A DNA stretch of 63,769 nt from assembly GCA_043101635.1 (NCBI GenBank), contig JBICIE010000224.1, positions 1-63,769 on the forward strand. The letters are read 5' to 3'. Below, piece by piece: positions 32,763 through 41,806 of this stretch. Position 1 is the stretch's first letter. Each line of letters opens with the position of its first letter. Below the pieces are notes generated by a model. The model was not told the DNA's origin and searched no databases. It saw nothing but the letters and a program-made list of their open reading frames with translations. This stretch comes from CAYMJK01 sp043101635 (GTDB taxonomy: Bacteria > Planctomycetota > Phycisphaerae > Phycisphaerales > UBA1924). Position numbers and translations under genes: made by a program.

Positions 32763-34475
32763 ATGGCACGCAACTTGGGAAGGGCAAGGCTTTCGCTCAT
32801 GGTGAGTCTCGCGCCCTTACTCCTCGCTGCGGCCAACGTCCATGGTCAGGGCGCGCCACCCCCGAGGTTGATTCTTCAGATAACTGTCGATCAGCTTCGC
32901 GGAGACATGCCCTCATCAGTCCGTGATCGTTGGGGAGACGGCGGGTTCCGATACCTGTACGAGAAGGGCGTCGTCTATGAAAACGCCCATCACCGCCATG
33001 CCAACACCGAGACCGTTGTCGGACATACCACGCTTGCGACCGGGGCGGATCCGGCTGACCATGGCATGGTCGGCAATATCTGGTTCGACCGCGAACTGGG
33101 GCGGGTGGTCTACAACATCGAGGACGAGCGCTACGCACTCGTCGGCGAAGGGGGTGGCGTGGATCAGGATGTCGAGATGGATCCAACGCAGAAAGTGGCC
33201 GGTTCCGACGGGCGATCCCCGGCCAGCATCCTGACGACAACGTTCAGCGACGAGCTCGCGTTGCGCACGTACGGCAAGGCGAAGATCTTCGGGGTGTCCG
33301 TCAAGGACCGGGGGGCGGTTCCCATGGCTGGCCACGCCGGCAAGGCCTACTGGTTCTCCAAGGCCGAAGGAGCGTTCGTCACCAGCACGTACTACTACGA
33401 TGCCTGCCCTCGTTGGGTCACGGAATGGAACCAAAGGGAACTTCCGCTGACCTACGCCGAGACGAACTGGGAGCTGCTGCACGACCGCTCGACGTACACC
33501 TACGGCGACTTCGACGACATGCCCTGGGAGACCAACGTCGGGGATTATGGGGTGGTGTTCCCGCACCCTTTCGGGAAGGCCGAGAGCCCAATGTTCACTG
33601 CGCTTCTGACGGTCAGCCCGGCAGGCGATGAACTCACTCTCGATTTCGCGAAAGCACTGATCGTCGGGGAAGAACTGGGCCAGGATGAGGTGCCCGACTA
33701 CCTGTCCATCAGTTTCTCCTCCACGGATTACATCGGACACATATTTGGCCCGGCCAGTCTGGAAAGCGAAGACAACCTGCTGCGCCTCGACAAGAGCCTG
33801 TCGGACCTGTTTGCTTTCGTTGACCAGCAGGTCGGTCTCGAACACACCCTCATCGTGCTTTCCGCTGATCACGGCGCGGCCGAGGCCCCGGCCCAGCTAA
33901 ACGAGTTCGGCATCGATGCTCGGGTCTTCGAACCCGACAGGCTGGACAAGGAGCAGGCCATCGAAGCCGTCAAAGCCAAGTACGGTATTGCCGAGGAGCT
34001 TATTTCGGAGGTCGATCATCCCTATGTCTATCTAAATCACGACATCCTTCGAGAGCACGATCTGGATGCCGACGAGGTGTCCCGCACCATCGCGTCCGTG
34101 CTCACAACGTTCGACGGCGTGGCCTATGCGGTGCCGAGCATTGACCTGGTCGAGGGGAAGACACCGGATACTCGGCTGTACCGGCAGATCCTGCGCAACT
34201 TCAACCCGAAACGCTCCGGCGATATCTATCTGGTACTCGAACCCCATTGGTTCATCGCCGATTTCGACGGGCTGACGGTAACCAGCACGCATGGGTCGCC
34301 ATGGCAGTATGACACGTTTGTCCCGGTCATCCTCGCCGGGAACGGGCTGGCCCCGCGAACCGTGTTCAGAGAGGTCCAGACGGTCGACATTGCGTTGACG
34401 CTTGCGAAGTACCTGAGAATCAAGGCCCCTTCCGGAGCCACCGGCGCGCCGCTGATCGAAGTGCTCCGTCAATAG
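32763..34475 (+). CDS. Alkaline phosphatase, PafA-like
   Basis: 570 residues. Signal peptide LSLMVSLAPLLLAAANVHGQ; the alkaline phosphatase superfamily core has LILQITVDQLRGDM (first metal Asp), the nucleophile Thr in RHANTETVVGHTTLATGADP, SISFSSTDYIGHIFGP, VLSADHGAAEAP (metal Asp/His) and a late TSTHGSPW His. It removes phosphate from monoesters in the periplasm using two zinc ions. GGAGGG five bases before the ATG at 32763 and a clean signal peptide favour this start; ATG 32727 would add 12 residues. Confidence 0.83.
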   Translation: MARNLGRARLSLMVSLAPLLLAAANVHGQGAPPPRLILQITVDQLRGDMPSSVRDRWGDGGFRYLYEKGVVYENAHHRHANTETVVGHTTLATGADPADHGMVGNIWFDRELGRVVYNIEDERYALVGEGGGVDQDVEMDPTQKVAGSDGRSPASILTTTFSDELALRTYGKAKIFGVSVKDRGAVPMAGHAGKAYWFSKAEGAFVTSTYYYDACPRWVTEWNQRELPLTYAETNWELLHDRSTYTYGDFDDMPWETNVGDYGVVFPHPFGKAESPMFTALLTVSPAGDELTLDFAKALIVGEELGQDEVPDYLSISFSSTDYIGHIFGPASLESEDNLLRLDKSLSDLFAFVDQQVGLEHTLIVLSADHGAAEAPAQLNEFGIDARVFEPDRLDKEQAIEAVKAKYGIAEELISEVDHPYVYLNHDILREHDLDADEVSRTIASVLTTFDGVAYAVPSIDLVEGKTPDTRLYRQILRNFNPKRSGDIYLVLEPHWFIADFDGLTVTSTHGSPWQYDTFVPVILAGNGLAPRTVFREVQTVDIALTLAKYLRIKAPSGATGAPLIEVLRQ

Positions 34476-34610
34476 CGCGTGAGGTAACTGGACCTGATGA
34501 TTCCCCGAAGCAGATGAGGGCCAAAATCACTATCGCTCTCACGTGCAGGTTGTTCTCGCTGACGCCTGCCCGAATGTGAGAAAGCTGAGCTCACTACTGA
34601 AATCAACTAC

Positions 34611-34624
34611 GACTGGTACCAGTC
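34611..34624. promoter_or_regulatory. 14-base palindrome before sulfatase start
   Basis: GACTGGTACCAGTC, a perfect palindrome ending one base before the in-frame ATG at 34625 and 21 bases before ATG 34646. Operator-like; no regulator can be named. Confidence 0.35.
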
Positions 34625-34645
34625 ATGTTCAGAAAGGCCTCACTC

Positions 34646-37054
34646 ATGAATCCGATGCATCACAAACCGCGCTCCTGGCTGTCCTTTGGCGGGGCAATGC
34701 TCATCGGCGGAGTCGGCGTGACCGCGGCATGCGGCCAGGAGATCCTGCCCTTCCCCGATCCGCCGATGGGCGGCGAGGTCGGGCCGACGATGCAGCAGTC
34801 GGTGCACAAGTGGCGCGATGCGCCGCGCCGCCTGCCGGAGGACGCCCCCAACATCCTCATCGTCATGTTCGACGATGCGGGCTTCGGACAGCCGAGCACG
34901 TTCGGCGGGGAGATCGACACGCCGACGCTCTCCCGTCTGGCTCAGGAAGGCGTCGCCTACAACCGCTTCCACACCACGGCGATGTGCTCGCCGACTCGCG
35001 CGGCGTTGATGACGGGTCGCAACCACCATCGCGTCGGGGCGGGCATCATCGCCGAGTTTGCCAACGACTGGGACGGCTACACCGGCGTCATCCCGAAGTC
35101 ATCGGCGACGATCGCCGAGGTGCTGCGCTACTACGGCTACGCCACGGCGGCCTTCGGCAAGGACCACAACACGCCGGTCGAGCAGATCGCCAACGGTCCG
35201 TACGATCGCACGCCGACGGGGCGGGGCTTCGACTATTTCTACGGCTTCATCGCGGGCGAGACATCCCAGTGGGAGCCGACGCTCTGGGAGAACACGACCC
35301 CGGTTTCCATGCCGCACGTGGACAACTACGAGGACTTCCACCTGACCGAGGCGATGGCGGACAAGGCGATCACGTGGATGCACCGCCACCTCGCGATGAA
35401 CCCGGATCGGCCGTTCCTGATGTGGTGGACGCCCGGCGCCGTGCACGGCCCGCATCACGTGGCCCAGGAATGGGCGGACAAGTACAAGGGCAAGTTCGAC
35501 GACGGCTGGGACGCCTACCAGCAGCGGGTCTTCGAGCGGCAGAAGGCCATGGGCTGGATCCCGGCGGACACGCAGCGTCCGCCGCGCCCGGAGGGCATGC
35601 CCGCGTGGGAGGACATCCCCGAGGACGAGCGCGCCTTCCAGGCGCGCCTGATGGAGGTCTACGCCGGCTTCCTGGAGCACACCGACGCCCAGGTCGGCAA
35701 GCTGATCGACGAACTTGAAGCCCGCGGCATCCGCGACAACACCCTGGTCATCTACATCCTCTCGGACAATGGCGCCTCGGCTGAGGGCCTCGATGGCAGC
35801 GTGGCGGAGCTGAACGCCCAGAACGGCATCCCGTCCACGATCGCCGAGCACATCGCCGTGGCAGAGCAGCTCGGCGGCCTCGAGGCCATCGGCGGGCCCA
35901 GGATGGACAACATGTATCACTGTGGCTGGGCCTGGGCCGGCGACAGCCCGTTCCGTTACACCAAGCTGGTCGCGGCCGACTGGGGCGGCACGCGCACGCC
36001 CATGGTCATCTCCTGGCCCGGGCGGATCGAGCCGGACGACACCCCCCGATCGCAGTTCACCCACGTGAACGACGTGGTTCCCACGCTCTACGAGATCCTC
36101 GGCATTCAGCCGCCCAGGATCGTCGACGGCTTCGAACAGGATCCCATTGACGGCGTCAGTTTCGCGTACAGCTTTGATTCGGTGGACGCTCCGGAGCAGA
36201 AGACGACGCAGTACTTCGAGTGCCTGGGCAGCCGCGGCATCTATCACGAAGGCTGGATGGCCAGCACCTTCGGGCCGCGGACTCCGTGGGTCGCGCAGGT
36301 GCCGGACCTCGCCAACTGGGACCCGATGGAAGACCAGTGGCAACTGTTCGACACGCGCAGCGACTACTCCCTGATGAACGACCTCGCGGACGAGCGCCCC
36401 GCGAAGCTGGAAGAGCTCAAGACGCTCTTCCTCGAGGTGGCCGCAGAGAACAAGGTTCTGCCCATCGGCGGCGCCCTCTACACCGGGCTCAACCCTCAGG
36501 AGATGAAGCGCAGCGCCAACACCGAGTGGACGCTGTTCGAGGGCATGACGCGGATCCCCGAAAGCCAGGCGCCCAACGTTCGCAACGGCAACATCCGGGT
36601 CGAGATCGAAGCCGAGGTTCCCGAGGGCGTCAGCGGCGTGATTTTCGCCATGGGCGGCTACGCCGGCGGCGTGAGTCTCTACGCCCTGGATGGCGAACTC
36701 TACTACGAGTACAGCGCCCTGCTGCTCAAGCGGGACAAGATCAAGGTCGGGCGTCTGCCGGCGGGCGACGTGACGATCGCTCTTGAGATGCGGACGCCGA
36801 TGGAGCGCGCGTCGCCCGCTCAGCTCACATTCTGGATCAACGGCCAGAAGGCAGCCAACGGCGCCGTCAGGCGCACCATACCGGCCACCTTCACGGCGTC
36901 GGAGACGTTCGATGTGGGCATGGACACCAGCTCGCCCGTCGCGGACGACTACTTCGACCAGGCGCCCTTCGAGTTCGAGGGGACGCTGCATCGGCTCCAC
37001 TTCCGGAACCTGCCGGCGGAGCGAGGTGCGGTCCCGATCGTGCCGGATGATTGA
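34646..37054 (+). CDS. Arylsulfatase (formylglycine type)
   Basis: 802 residues. Signal peptide WLSFGGAMLIGGVGVTAACG, then the sulfatase core: NILIVMFDDAGFGQPSTF with metal Asp, the maturation motif CSPTRAALMTGRN whose Cys becomes formylglycine, AAFGKDHNT, MWWTPGAVHGPHH, and VIYILSDNGASAEG. The ~190-residue C-terminal part (MGGYAGGVSLYALDGELYYE) is the domain seen in Pseudomonas-type arylsulfatases. Exported; substrate not predictable. No formylglycine-generating enzyme is in the window. ATG 34625 is an alternative start. It follows the alkaline phosphatase in the same direction, 170 bases on. Confidence 0.87.
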   Translation: MNPMHHKPRSWLSFGGAMLIGGVGVTAACGQEILPFPDPPMGGEVGPTMQQSVHKWRDAPRRLPEDAPNILIVMFDDAGFGQPSTFGGEIDTPTLSRLAQEGVAYNRFHTTAMCSPTRAALMTGRNHHRVGAGIIAEFANDWDGYTGVIPKSSATIAEVLRYYGYATAAFGKDHNTPVEQIANGPYDRTPTGRGFDYFYGFIAGETSQWEPTLWENTTPVSMPHVDNYEDFHLTEAMADKAITWMHRHLAMNPDRPFLMWWTPGAVHGPHHVAQEWADKYKGKFDDGWDAYQQRVFERQKAMGWIPADTQRPPRPEGMPAWEDIPEDERAFQARLMEVYAGFLEHTDAQVGKLIDELEARGIRDNTLVIYILSDNGASAEGLDGSVAELNAQNGIPSTIAEHIAVAEQLGGLEAIGGPRMDNMYHCGWAWAGDSPFRYTKLVAADWGGTRTPMVISWPGRIEPDDTPRSQFTHVNDVVPTLYEILGIQPPRIVDGFEQDPIDGVSFAYSFDSVDAPEQKTTQYFECLGSRGIYHEGWMASTFGPRTPWVAQVPDLANWDPMEDQWQLFDTRSDYSLMNDLADERPAKLEELKTLFLEVAAENKVLPIGGALYTGLNPQEMKRSANTEWTLFEGMTRIPESQAPNVRNGNIRVEIEAEVPEGVSGVIFAMGGYAGGVSLYALDGELYYEYSALLLKRDKIKVGRLPAGDVTIALEMRTPMERASPAQLTFWINGQKAANGAVRRTIPATFTASETFDVGMDTSSPVADDYFDQAPFEFEGTLHRLHFRNLPAERGAVPIVPDD

Positions 37055-37144
37055 TGGCGTCTCTGCATGCCAGGGAAGGTAATCAGGCAACCGAGTTGCA
37101 AGGACTTATCGGTAACACCGTGGGTTCGTGACCGCAGCAGACGT

Positions 37145-37831
37145 TCACAGCAGCGCGTCTGCCCACCCGCCGATCGAGCGGAGCATCTCCTCCCGCGCCT
37201 CAGCGTCCGTCCGCCCGCTCCTGGCCAGCACATGGAACGAGTGATCGGCGCCATCGATCACCTTGAGCGTCGCTCTCGCGCCCAGCCGGGCGATGATCGG
37301 CTTCAGCAGGTCGAGCTGCGCCAGATCATCGCGCGTCCCCTGCAGAAACAGCATCGGGATATCAACGTCCAGCAGGTGCTCGGCCCGTTCCGTCGAAGGC
37401 TTGCCCGCCGGGTGCAATGGGAACCCGAGGAAGACCAGCCCGCGCACGCCCGCCAGCGGCGCCGCCGCCTGCGCCTGCGAGGTCATCCGCCCGCCGAACG
37501 ACTTGCCCCCGGCGATCAGCGGCAAACCCGGCGCGAGCAGCCTCGCCTCGCTCACGGCGGCCCGCACCGCGCTGTGCGCCACCGCCGGGGAATCGGGGCG
37601 GCGCGAGCCGCGCTCCATGTACGGGAACTGATACCGCAGCGTCGCGATCCCGCGGGCCGCCAGCCCGTCCGCCACGGCCGCCATGAACGGATGGCGCATC
37701 CCGGCGCCCGCCCCATGCGCCAGCACCAAGCAGGCGGTCGCCGCGCGACCCTCCGCCTGCTGCCACAGCCCCGACACCTGCCCCCCGGCGTCAAGCTCGA
37801 TCGTCACCTCCTGCGCGCCCGCGCCTTTCAT
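37145..37831 (-). CDS. Alpha/beta hydrolase of the KANL3/Tex30 type
   Basis: 228 residues, COG3571-like small hydrolase: CLVLAHGAGAGMRHPFMAAV oxyanion region, YQFPYMERGSRRPDSP, nucleophile elbow AGGKSFGGRM, FLGFPLHPAGKPS, and DGADHSFHV carrying the catalytic His. Cytoplasmic; substrate unknown. Four bases downstream of the site-2 protease stop, so the second gene of a two-gene operon. Confidence 0.8.
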   Translation of the reverse strand: MKGAGAQEVTIELDAGGQVSGLWQQAEGRAATACLVLAHGAGAGMRHPFMAAVADGLAARGIATLRYQFPYMERGSRRPDSPAVAHSAVRAAVSEARLLAPGLPLIAGGKSFGGRMTSQAQAAAPLAGVRGLVFLGFPLHPAGKPSTERAEHLLDVDIPMLFLQGTRDDLAQLDLLKPIIARLGARATLKVIDGADHSFHVLARSGRTDAEAREEMLRSIGGWADALL

Positions 37832-37835
37832 ATGA

Positions 37836-38936
37836 CTACACCGCCCCGCCGCGCTGCCGGCGCCGCTTCTGCGCCGAGCGGATCATCATCCACTCGCCGA
37901 CGTTCTCCATCGTGATCATCCCGACCAGGTCGCGCCCGCGCAGCACCGGCAGCGCGGTGGCCTCGCCGCTGCGCATGCGGGTCATGGCGCCATCGAGCAT
38001 GTCGCTCTCCCGGGCCGAGTCGAACTCACGCCGCATCAGTTCCGACACCGGCGTCTTCGGACCGGCTGTCGAGAGTCCGCGGATCAGGTCGGCCCGGATC
38101 AGCATGCCCACGACCTCGCCATCTTCGGTGATGGGGAAGTCCTGCTGGGCGCCCTCCAGCAGCGCCTCGGCCGCCTCGCCGAGCGTTGTCTGCGGGGACA
38201 GCGTCCGCACGCGCCTCACCATGGCGTCGCGCACCGGCGTGCCCTGCACCAGCGAGCGCACTTCAACGTGCCGGGCTTCGGCCTGCGCCCCCAGCCCCAC
38301 GAACAGCGCGATGAAGATCAGCAGCGGGTTGATCATCAGTCCCGCCAACCCGAACAGCACCGCCATCGCGATCCCCAGGTTCGCCGCAACCCGCGTGGCG
38401 TTGACGTAGTCCAGCTTGGTCGCCAGAATCGCCCGCAGGGCCCTGCCGCCATCCATCGGGAACGCCGGCAGCATGTTGAACAGCACCAGCGCGATGTTGA
38501 TGTAGAGCAACTGATCCAGCCAGTGCCCGCCGATCAGTTCCACCGGAGTCAACGAGCCCAGCCCGCCCAGCGCAAGTTTGGCGCCGAGCAGCCCGGCAGC
38601 GATCACGACGTTGACAAGCGGCCCGGCGATCGCGATGACCAGTTCCTGGGTCGGCTCTTCCGGCATGCGCTCCAGCCGCGCCAGCCCGCCGATCGGCAGC
38701 AGCGTGATGTCGCGCGTCGGCACGCCGAAGCCCCTGGCCGCCACCGCGTGGCCGAGCTCGTGCAGGATCACACAGCCGAACAGCGCCAGCACGAAGCCGA
38801 TGGTGCCGAGCGCTTCGAGAAACGTGGCCCCGGCGCTCATGCGGGCAAACAGGATCCACCCCAGCAGGATGGCAAACGTCCAGTGGATGTACAGCGGGAT
38901 GCCCAGCAGCCGTCCAACTCGCAACGACCAGTTCAT
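37836..38936 (-). CDS. Site-2 family intramembrane metalloprotease with CBS pair
   Basis: 366 residues with about six membrane segments. Zinc motif FGCVILHELGHAVAARGFG, the second active-site motif LPAFPMDGGRALRAIL, and two cytosolic CBS domains from about residue 235 (VRDAMVRRVRTLSPQTTLGE and VSELMRREFDSARESDMLDG). SpoIVFB-like S2P proteases cut membrane-anchored anti-sigma or transcription factors; CBS domains usually sense adenylates. No obvious substrate gene is adjacent. The ATG at 38936 has GGAGGCGCAC upstream. Confidence 0.87.
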   Translation of the reverse strand: MNWSLRVGRLLGIPLYIHWTFAILLGWILFARMSAGATFLEALGTIGFVLALFGCVILHELGHAVAARGFGVPTRDITLLPIGGLARLERMPEEPTQELVIAIAGPLVNVVIAAGLLGAKLALGGLGSLTPVELIGGHWLDQLLYINIALVLFNMLPAFPMDGGRALRAILATKLDYVNATRVAANLGIAMAVLFGLAGLMINPLLIFIALFVGLGAQAEARHVEVRSLVQGTPVRDAMVRRVRTLSPQTTLGEAAEALLEGAQQDFPITEDGEVVGMLIRADLIRGLSTAGPKTPVSELMRREFDSARESDMLDGAMTRMRSGEATALPVLRGRDLVGMITMENVGEWMMIRSAQKRRRQRGGAV

Positions 38937-38951
38937 GTGCGCCTCCGATTC

Positions 38952-38957
38952 AGCGTA
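38952..38957 (-). promoter_or_regulatory. Probable -10 box of protease operon
   Basis: TACGCT on the minus strand, 15 bases before the ATG at 38936. Confidence 0.35.
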
Positions 38958-39034
38958 GCCGAACCTCGACGGCCCCGGCGGTCTGCGGCTCGGCCGGCCA
39001 CCTACGATCCACCGGGCCACCAGGAGGACGATCG

Positions 39035-39748
39035 ATGGAACGCACAGCGTGCTTCTGTGGGGTTGTGCTCGTGGCCGGAACCTGCGCCGGCCAGGTCGGC
39101 GTGATCGATCAGGTGAGCGAGTGGCGGGAGATCTCGTTCCCGTCGTTGTACACGCGATACAACGTCAGCGAGCCGACGCTGATCTGGTTCCAGCAGATCA
39201 GGGCCGGCCTGCGCGGACAGCTCGAAGGGATCGAAGTGGGCTCCTGGGGTCCCGCCGGCGCGCAGTGCGCCATCCGCATCCGATCCGGCACGGTCGCCGC
39301 ACTCGGGCCCGTGCTCTTCGAGGTGCGCATCGAGAAGCAGACCGACGATCCGGAGGAGCCGATCTTCGTCGACATGACCGGCCACGGCTTCCACGCCGCG
39401 GCAGGGCAGGCGTTCGTGCTGGAAGCGCACGGCAACGGCACGGGCATGTGGCTGCACGGCAGTTCGACCCCGTCGCGCACGGCGCCGCCGCTCTATCCCG
39501 AGCCGCTCGGCGCCATCGGCGCCCGGCCCGAGCCCAAGCAGCGGCTCGGCTTCACCACATACGTGCTGGTCGACGGGCGCTGCTACCCGGACTGCGATGA
39601 CAGCGGAGCGCTTGATCTGTTCGACTACCTGTGCTTCCTCAACGCCTTCGCCACCGGCGACGTGCGCGCCGACTGCGACTTCGACGGCAGCCTGAGTCCG
39701 CAGGACCTGCACTGCTTCAGCGTTGCCTTTGCGCTGGGATGCGGCTAG
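39035..39748 (+). CDS. Secreted protein with Cys-rich 55-residue tag
   Basis: 237 residues: short signal peptide (RTACFCGVVLVAGTCAGQ), a ~150-residue beta-rich body (EPTLIWFQQIRAGLRGQLEG, FEVRIEKQTDDPEEPIFVDM) of unknown family, and a C-terminal tag of exactly 55 residues that has six Cys instead of the usual two (CYPDCDDSGALDLFDYLCFL, ADCDFDGS, HCFS, GCG). Extracellular by prediction. Divergent from the site-2 protease. Confidence 0.65.
   Translation: MERTACFCGVVLVAGTCAGQVGVIDQVSEWREISFPSLYTRYNVSEPTLIWFQQIRAGLRGQLEGIEVGSWGPAGAQCAIRIRSGTVAALGPVLFEVRIEKQTDDPEEPIFVDMTGHGFHAAAGQAFVLEAHGNGTGMWLHGSSTPSRTAPPLYPEPLGAIGARPEPKQRLGFTTYVLVDGRCYPDCDDSGALDLFDYLCFLNAFATGDVRADCDFDGSLSPQDLHCFSVAFALGCG
39581..39748 (+). 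other. 55-residue dockerin-like C-terminal tag, Cys-rich form
   Basis: Intermediate between the double 55-residue tags (two Cys) and the single 29-residue CYxDC...GCPG tags: it has CYPDCD at the start and a degenerate second unit. Confidence 0.65.
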
Positions 39749-39773
39749 AGGCGGCGCCGACAGCCGTCCAAAG

Positions 39774-39845
39774 AGCGGGTGAAGGGAATCGAACCCTCGA
39801 CATCCAGCTTGGGAAGCTGGCGTTCTACCGCTGAACTACACCCGC
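39774..39845 (-). tRNA. tRNA-Gly (anticodon CCC)
   Basis: On the minus strand: acceptor GCGGGTG/CACCCGC with discriminator T, anticodon stem CCAGC/GCTGG with loop TTCCCAA (anticodon CCC), T-arm GAGGGTTCGATTCCCTT. The 3' CCA is not encoded. Confidence 0.92.
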
Positions 39846-40025
39846 AAGGGGCCCATCCTGAGGCCGGGACAGTGTACGGCGGGTATTGAGGGGCTTCAAG
39901 ATCCGCCGCGGAATCGCGTCCCGAGATCCTCCGCCCGGCAGGCGCCAGCCGCTCATGGGATGCAGACGCCGGTCGCGCGGGGCGCCCGAGTTCCAGCCTC
40001 CGTCGTGTCCGGATGTGCGTGGGGC

Positions 40026-40580
40026 CTAAGCGCCGGCGCCGTCGTGTTCGTGGTCGAATGGCGCTTCAACGATCGAATAGCCCGGCTCGTCGCCGATCGC
40101 CGCTTCCAGCGTCTGCAGCAGCACATCGACCTGGTGGTGACCGAGCCGCTGGCCGACGCCCGCGGCGATGTAGATCAGCGCCACAACAAGGACCGCACCA
40201 GGCACGCACCACAGCGCCCAGGCCGGCTCGCCGATCATCATCTGCCCGAAGCCGAAGAAGGCCCCGTTGAGGGCGCTGAGCACGACGAAGCCGTACGCGG
40301 CCATGAACATCGTCCACACGTTACCGTTGGGGCCGAAGTGGCCGACCAGCCGGGTCGCTCCGCCCGGGCCCGGGTCGGGCTTCATGATCACCACAAGCTG
40401 CGGCGACCAGAACCGCCGATCGCGCTCCCGGATGCGCAGCTCGATCTGCGACTCCGTGGCCAGCCCGTCGCACGGCGCCTCGGGATCTTCCAGCCGCGCT
40501 CGAACCCGCGCGGCGAGATCGGCCGGTGAAAGGCCCACGGTCATCTCCAGGCGCGGTCGAAGTCGCGGCGTGATCATCAT
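40026..40580 (-). CDS. Hypothetical two-helix membrane protein
   Basis: 184 residues: a soluble N-terminal ~90 residues (LSPADLAARVRARLEDPEAP, GGATRLVGHFGPNGNVWTMF), then membrane segments at about 93-115 (AYGFVVLSALNGAFFGFGQM) and 120-142 (LWCVPGAVLVVALIYIAAGV), and a short acidic tail. No family recognised. A TACGCT box nine bases before the ATG suggests a near-leaderless message. Confidence 0.6.
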   Translation of the reverse strand: MMITPRLRPRLEMTVGLSPADLAARVRARLEDPEAPCDGLATESQIELRIRERDRRFWSPQLVVIMKPDPGPGGATRLVGHFGPNGNVWTMFMAAYGFVVLSALNGAFFGFGQMMIGEPAWALWCVPGAVLVVALIYIAAGVGQRLGHHQVDVLLQTLEAAIGDEPGYSIVEAPFDHEHDGAGA

Positions 40581-40589
40581 CGGCCCGAC

Positions 40590-40595
40590 AGCGTA
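40590..40595 (-). promoter_or_regulatory. Probable -10 box, near-leaderless start
   Basis: TACGCT on the minus strand, nine bases before the ATG at 40580. Confidence 0.4.
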
Positions 40596-40657
40596 TCAGA
40601 TCGGGCCGCCGAACGCGATGATGGCGTGGCTCAGCTTCCGCGAGACGCGCCCGGCGC

Positions 40658-41758
40658 CTACCGCTCCCGCGCCTCCCAGCTCCACGCCAGATGGGCGTCC
40701 AGCGGCCGGATGTCGGCGCTGTCCAGCAGGCGCGTCGCCAGGTCCTGCATCAGGATGCGCTCCTGGCGCAGGCGCAGCTCGACGCTGATCGTCTCTCGCA
40801 CCTCTTCCATCGTCACATCCTGCGCCGGCAGAATCTCCTCCAGCAGCAGGATCGCAAAGCCGATCTGCCCCGGGCCGCGGTCGATCGCCACCGGCGCGCT
40901 CGGAACGCCCGGCTCCAGCTTGCCCAGCATGTCGCGCAGCGCCTGTGGATACGTCGGGTCCGCCGGGCTGATCGGCTCCAGCAGTCCGCCCCGCGGCGCC
41001 GTCGCGTCGATCGAGCGGTCCACCGCCAGTTGCATGAACCGGGCCCGCAGGTCGGACTCGTTGACCGCCGGCGCCCCCGGCGCCTCCTCCTCGAAGCCCG
41101 GCGGCGGCTGCTCCTGTTCGGCCGCTCCGGCGCCCGGGCTGGTCAGTTCACGCAGGGCCCGCGCCGCCTCCATTTCCGTCGGCAGCACGATCGCGCGCAC
41201 CAGGTAGCGCTCTCCGTACAGCGTCTGGTGGCGCTGCTCGATCATCGACTCCTCGACGGTCACCTTGTCCGTCACCAGCTTCCGCAGCATGGCGCTGCGC
41301 CGCAGCAGCGCATCCAGCCGCTCCTGACCCAGGCCACGCCTCGTGCGCAGCGCCTCGAGCAGTTGCAGCCGCTCATCGCGCGAGCGGTCGCCGCTGGTGT
41401 CCACCGTGCGCAGCAGAATCTCCTGCTCGGCGTGGATGTCCGCCGGCGTCAGTTCCATCCCCCGCTCCGCGAGTTCCTGCTCCAGGATGCGCTCCAGCGC
41501 CACCTCCTCGAGCACCAGCCGCCCCGCGGCTTCCGCCAGCCGCCCGCGCAGCGCGCCCCACGCCACCGGATCGCCGTTGATCATCGCCGGGTAGGTTGCG
41601 CTCGGCGGCAGCGGGCGCGCTGCCAGCGCGCCCGGCTCCACCTGCACCGGCTGGCGGCCCGCCGGCTCGGGATCCGACGCGCAGCCGCCCAGCAGCAGCA
41701 CTCCCAGAGCGACCGCCGCGCCGGGCATCCGCATCCGGGCCCATGTCGTATCGTCCAT
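40658..41758 (-). CDS. SurA-like peptidyl-prolyl isomerase lipoprotein
   Basis: 366 residues: lipoprotein signal GVLLLGGC, a helical chaperone-like N-domain (AAGRLVLEEVALERILEQEL) and a parvulin-like region with LYGERYLVRAIVLPTEMEAA, a proline-rich low-complexity insert, RGGLLEPISPADPTYPQALR and IGFAILLLEEILPAQ. The strands around the insert fit a rotamase domain, though core residues are weakly conserved. Likely assists folding of exported proteins at the outer membrane side. Family call moderate. Confidence 0.65.
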   Translation of the reverse strand: MDDTTWARMRMPGAAVALGVLLLGGCASDPEPAGRQPVQVEPGALAARPLPPSATYPAMINGDPVAWGALRGRLAEAAGRLVLEEVALERILEQELAERGMELTPADIHAEQEILLRTVDTSGDRSRDERLQLLEALRTRRGLGQERLDALLRRSAMLRKLVTDKVTVEESMIEQRHQTLYGERYLVRAIVLPTEMEAARALRELTSPGAGAAEQEQPPPGFEEEAPGAPAVNESDLRARFMQLAVDRSIDATAPRGGLLEPISPADPTYPQALRDMLGKLEPGVPSAPVAIDRGPGQIGFAILLLEEILPAQDVTMEEVRETISVELRLRQERILMQDLATRLLDSADIRPLDAHLAWSWEARER

Positions 41759-41806
41759 GGCGGATCAGTGCCCCCGCAGGCCCCTGAGTCAACACGCCGC
41801 CCCCCA

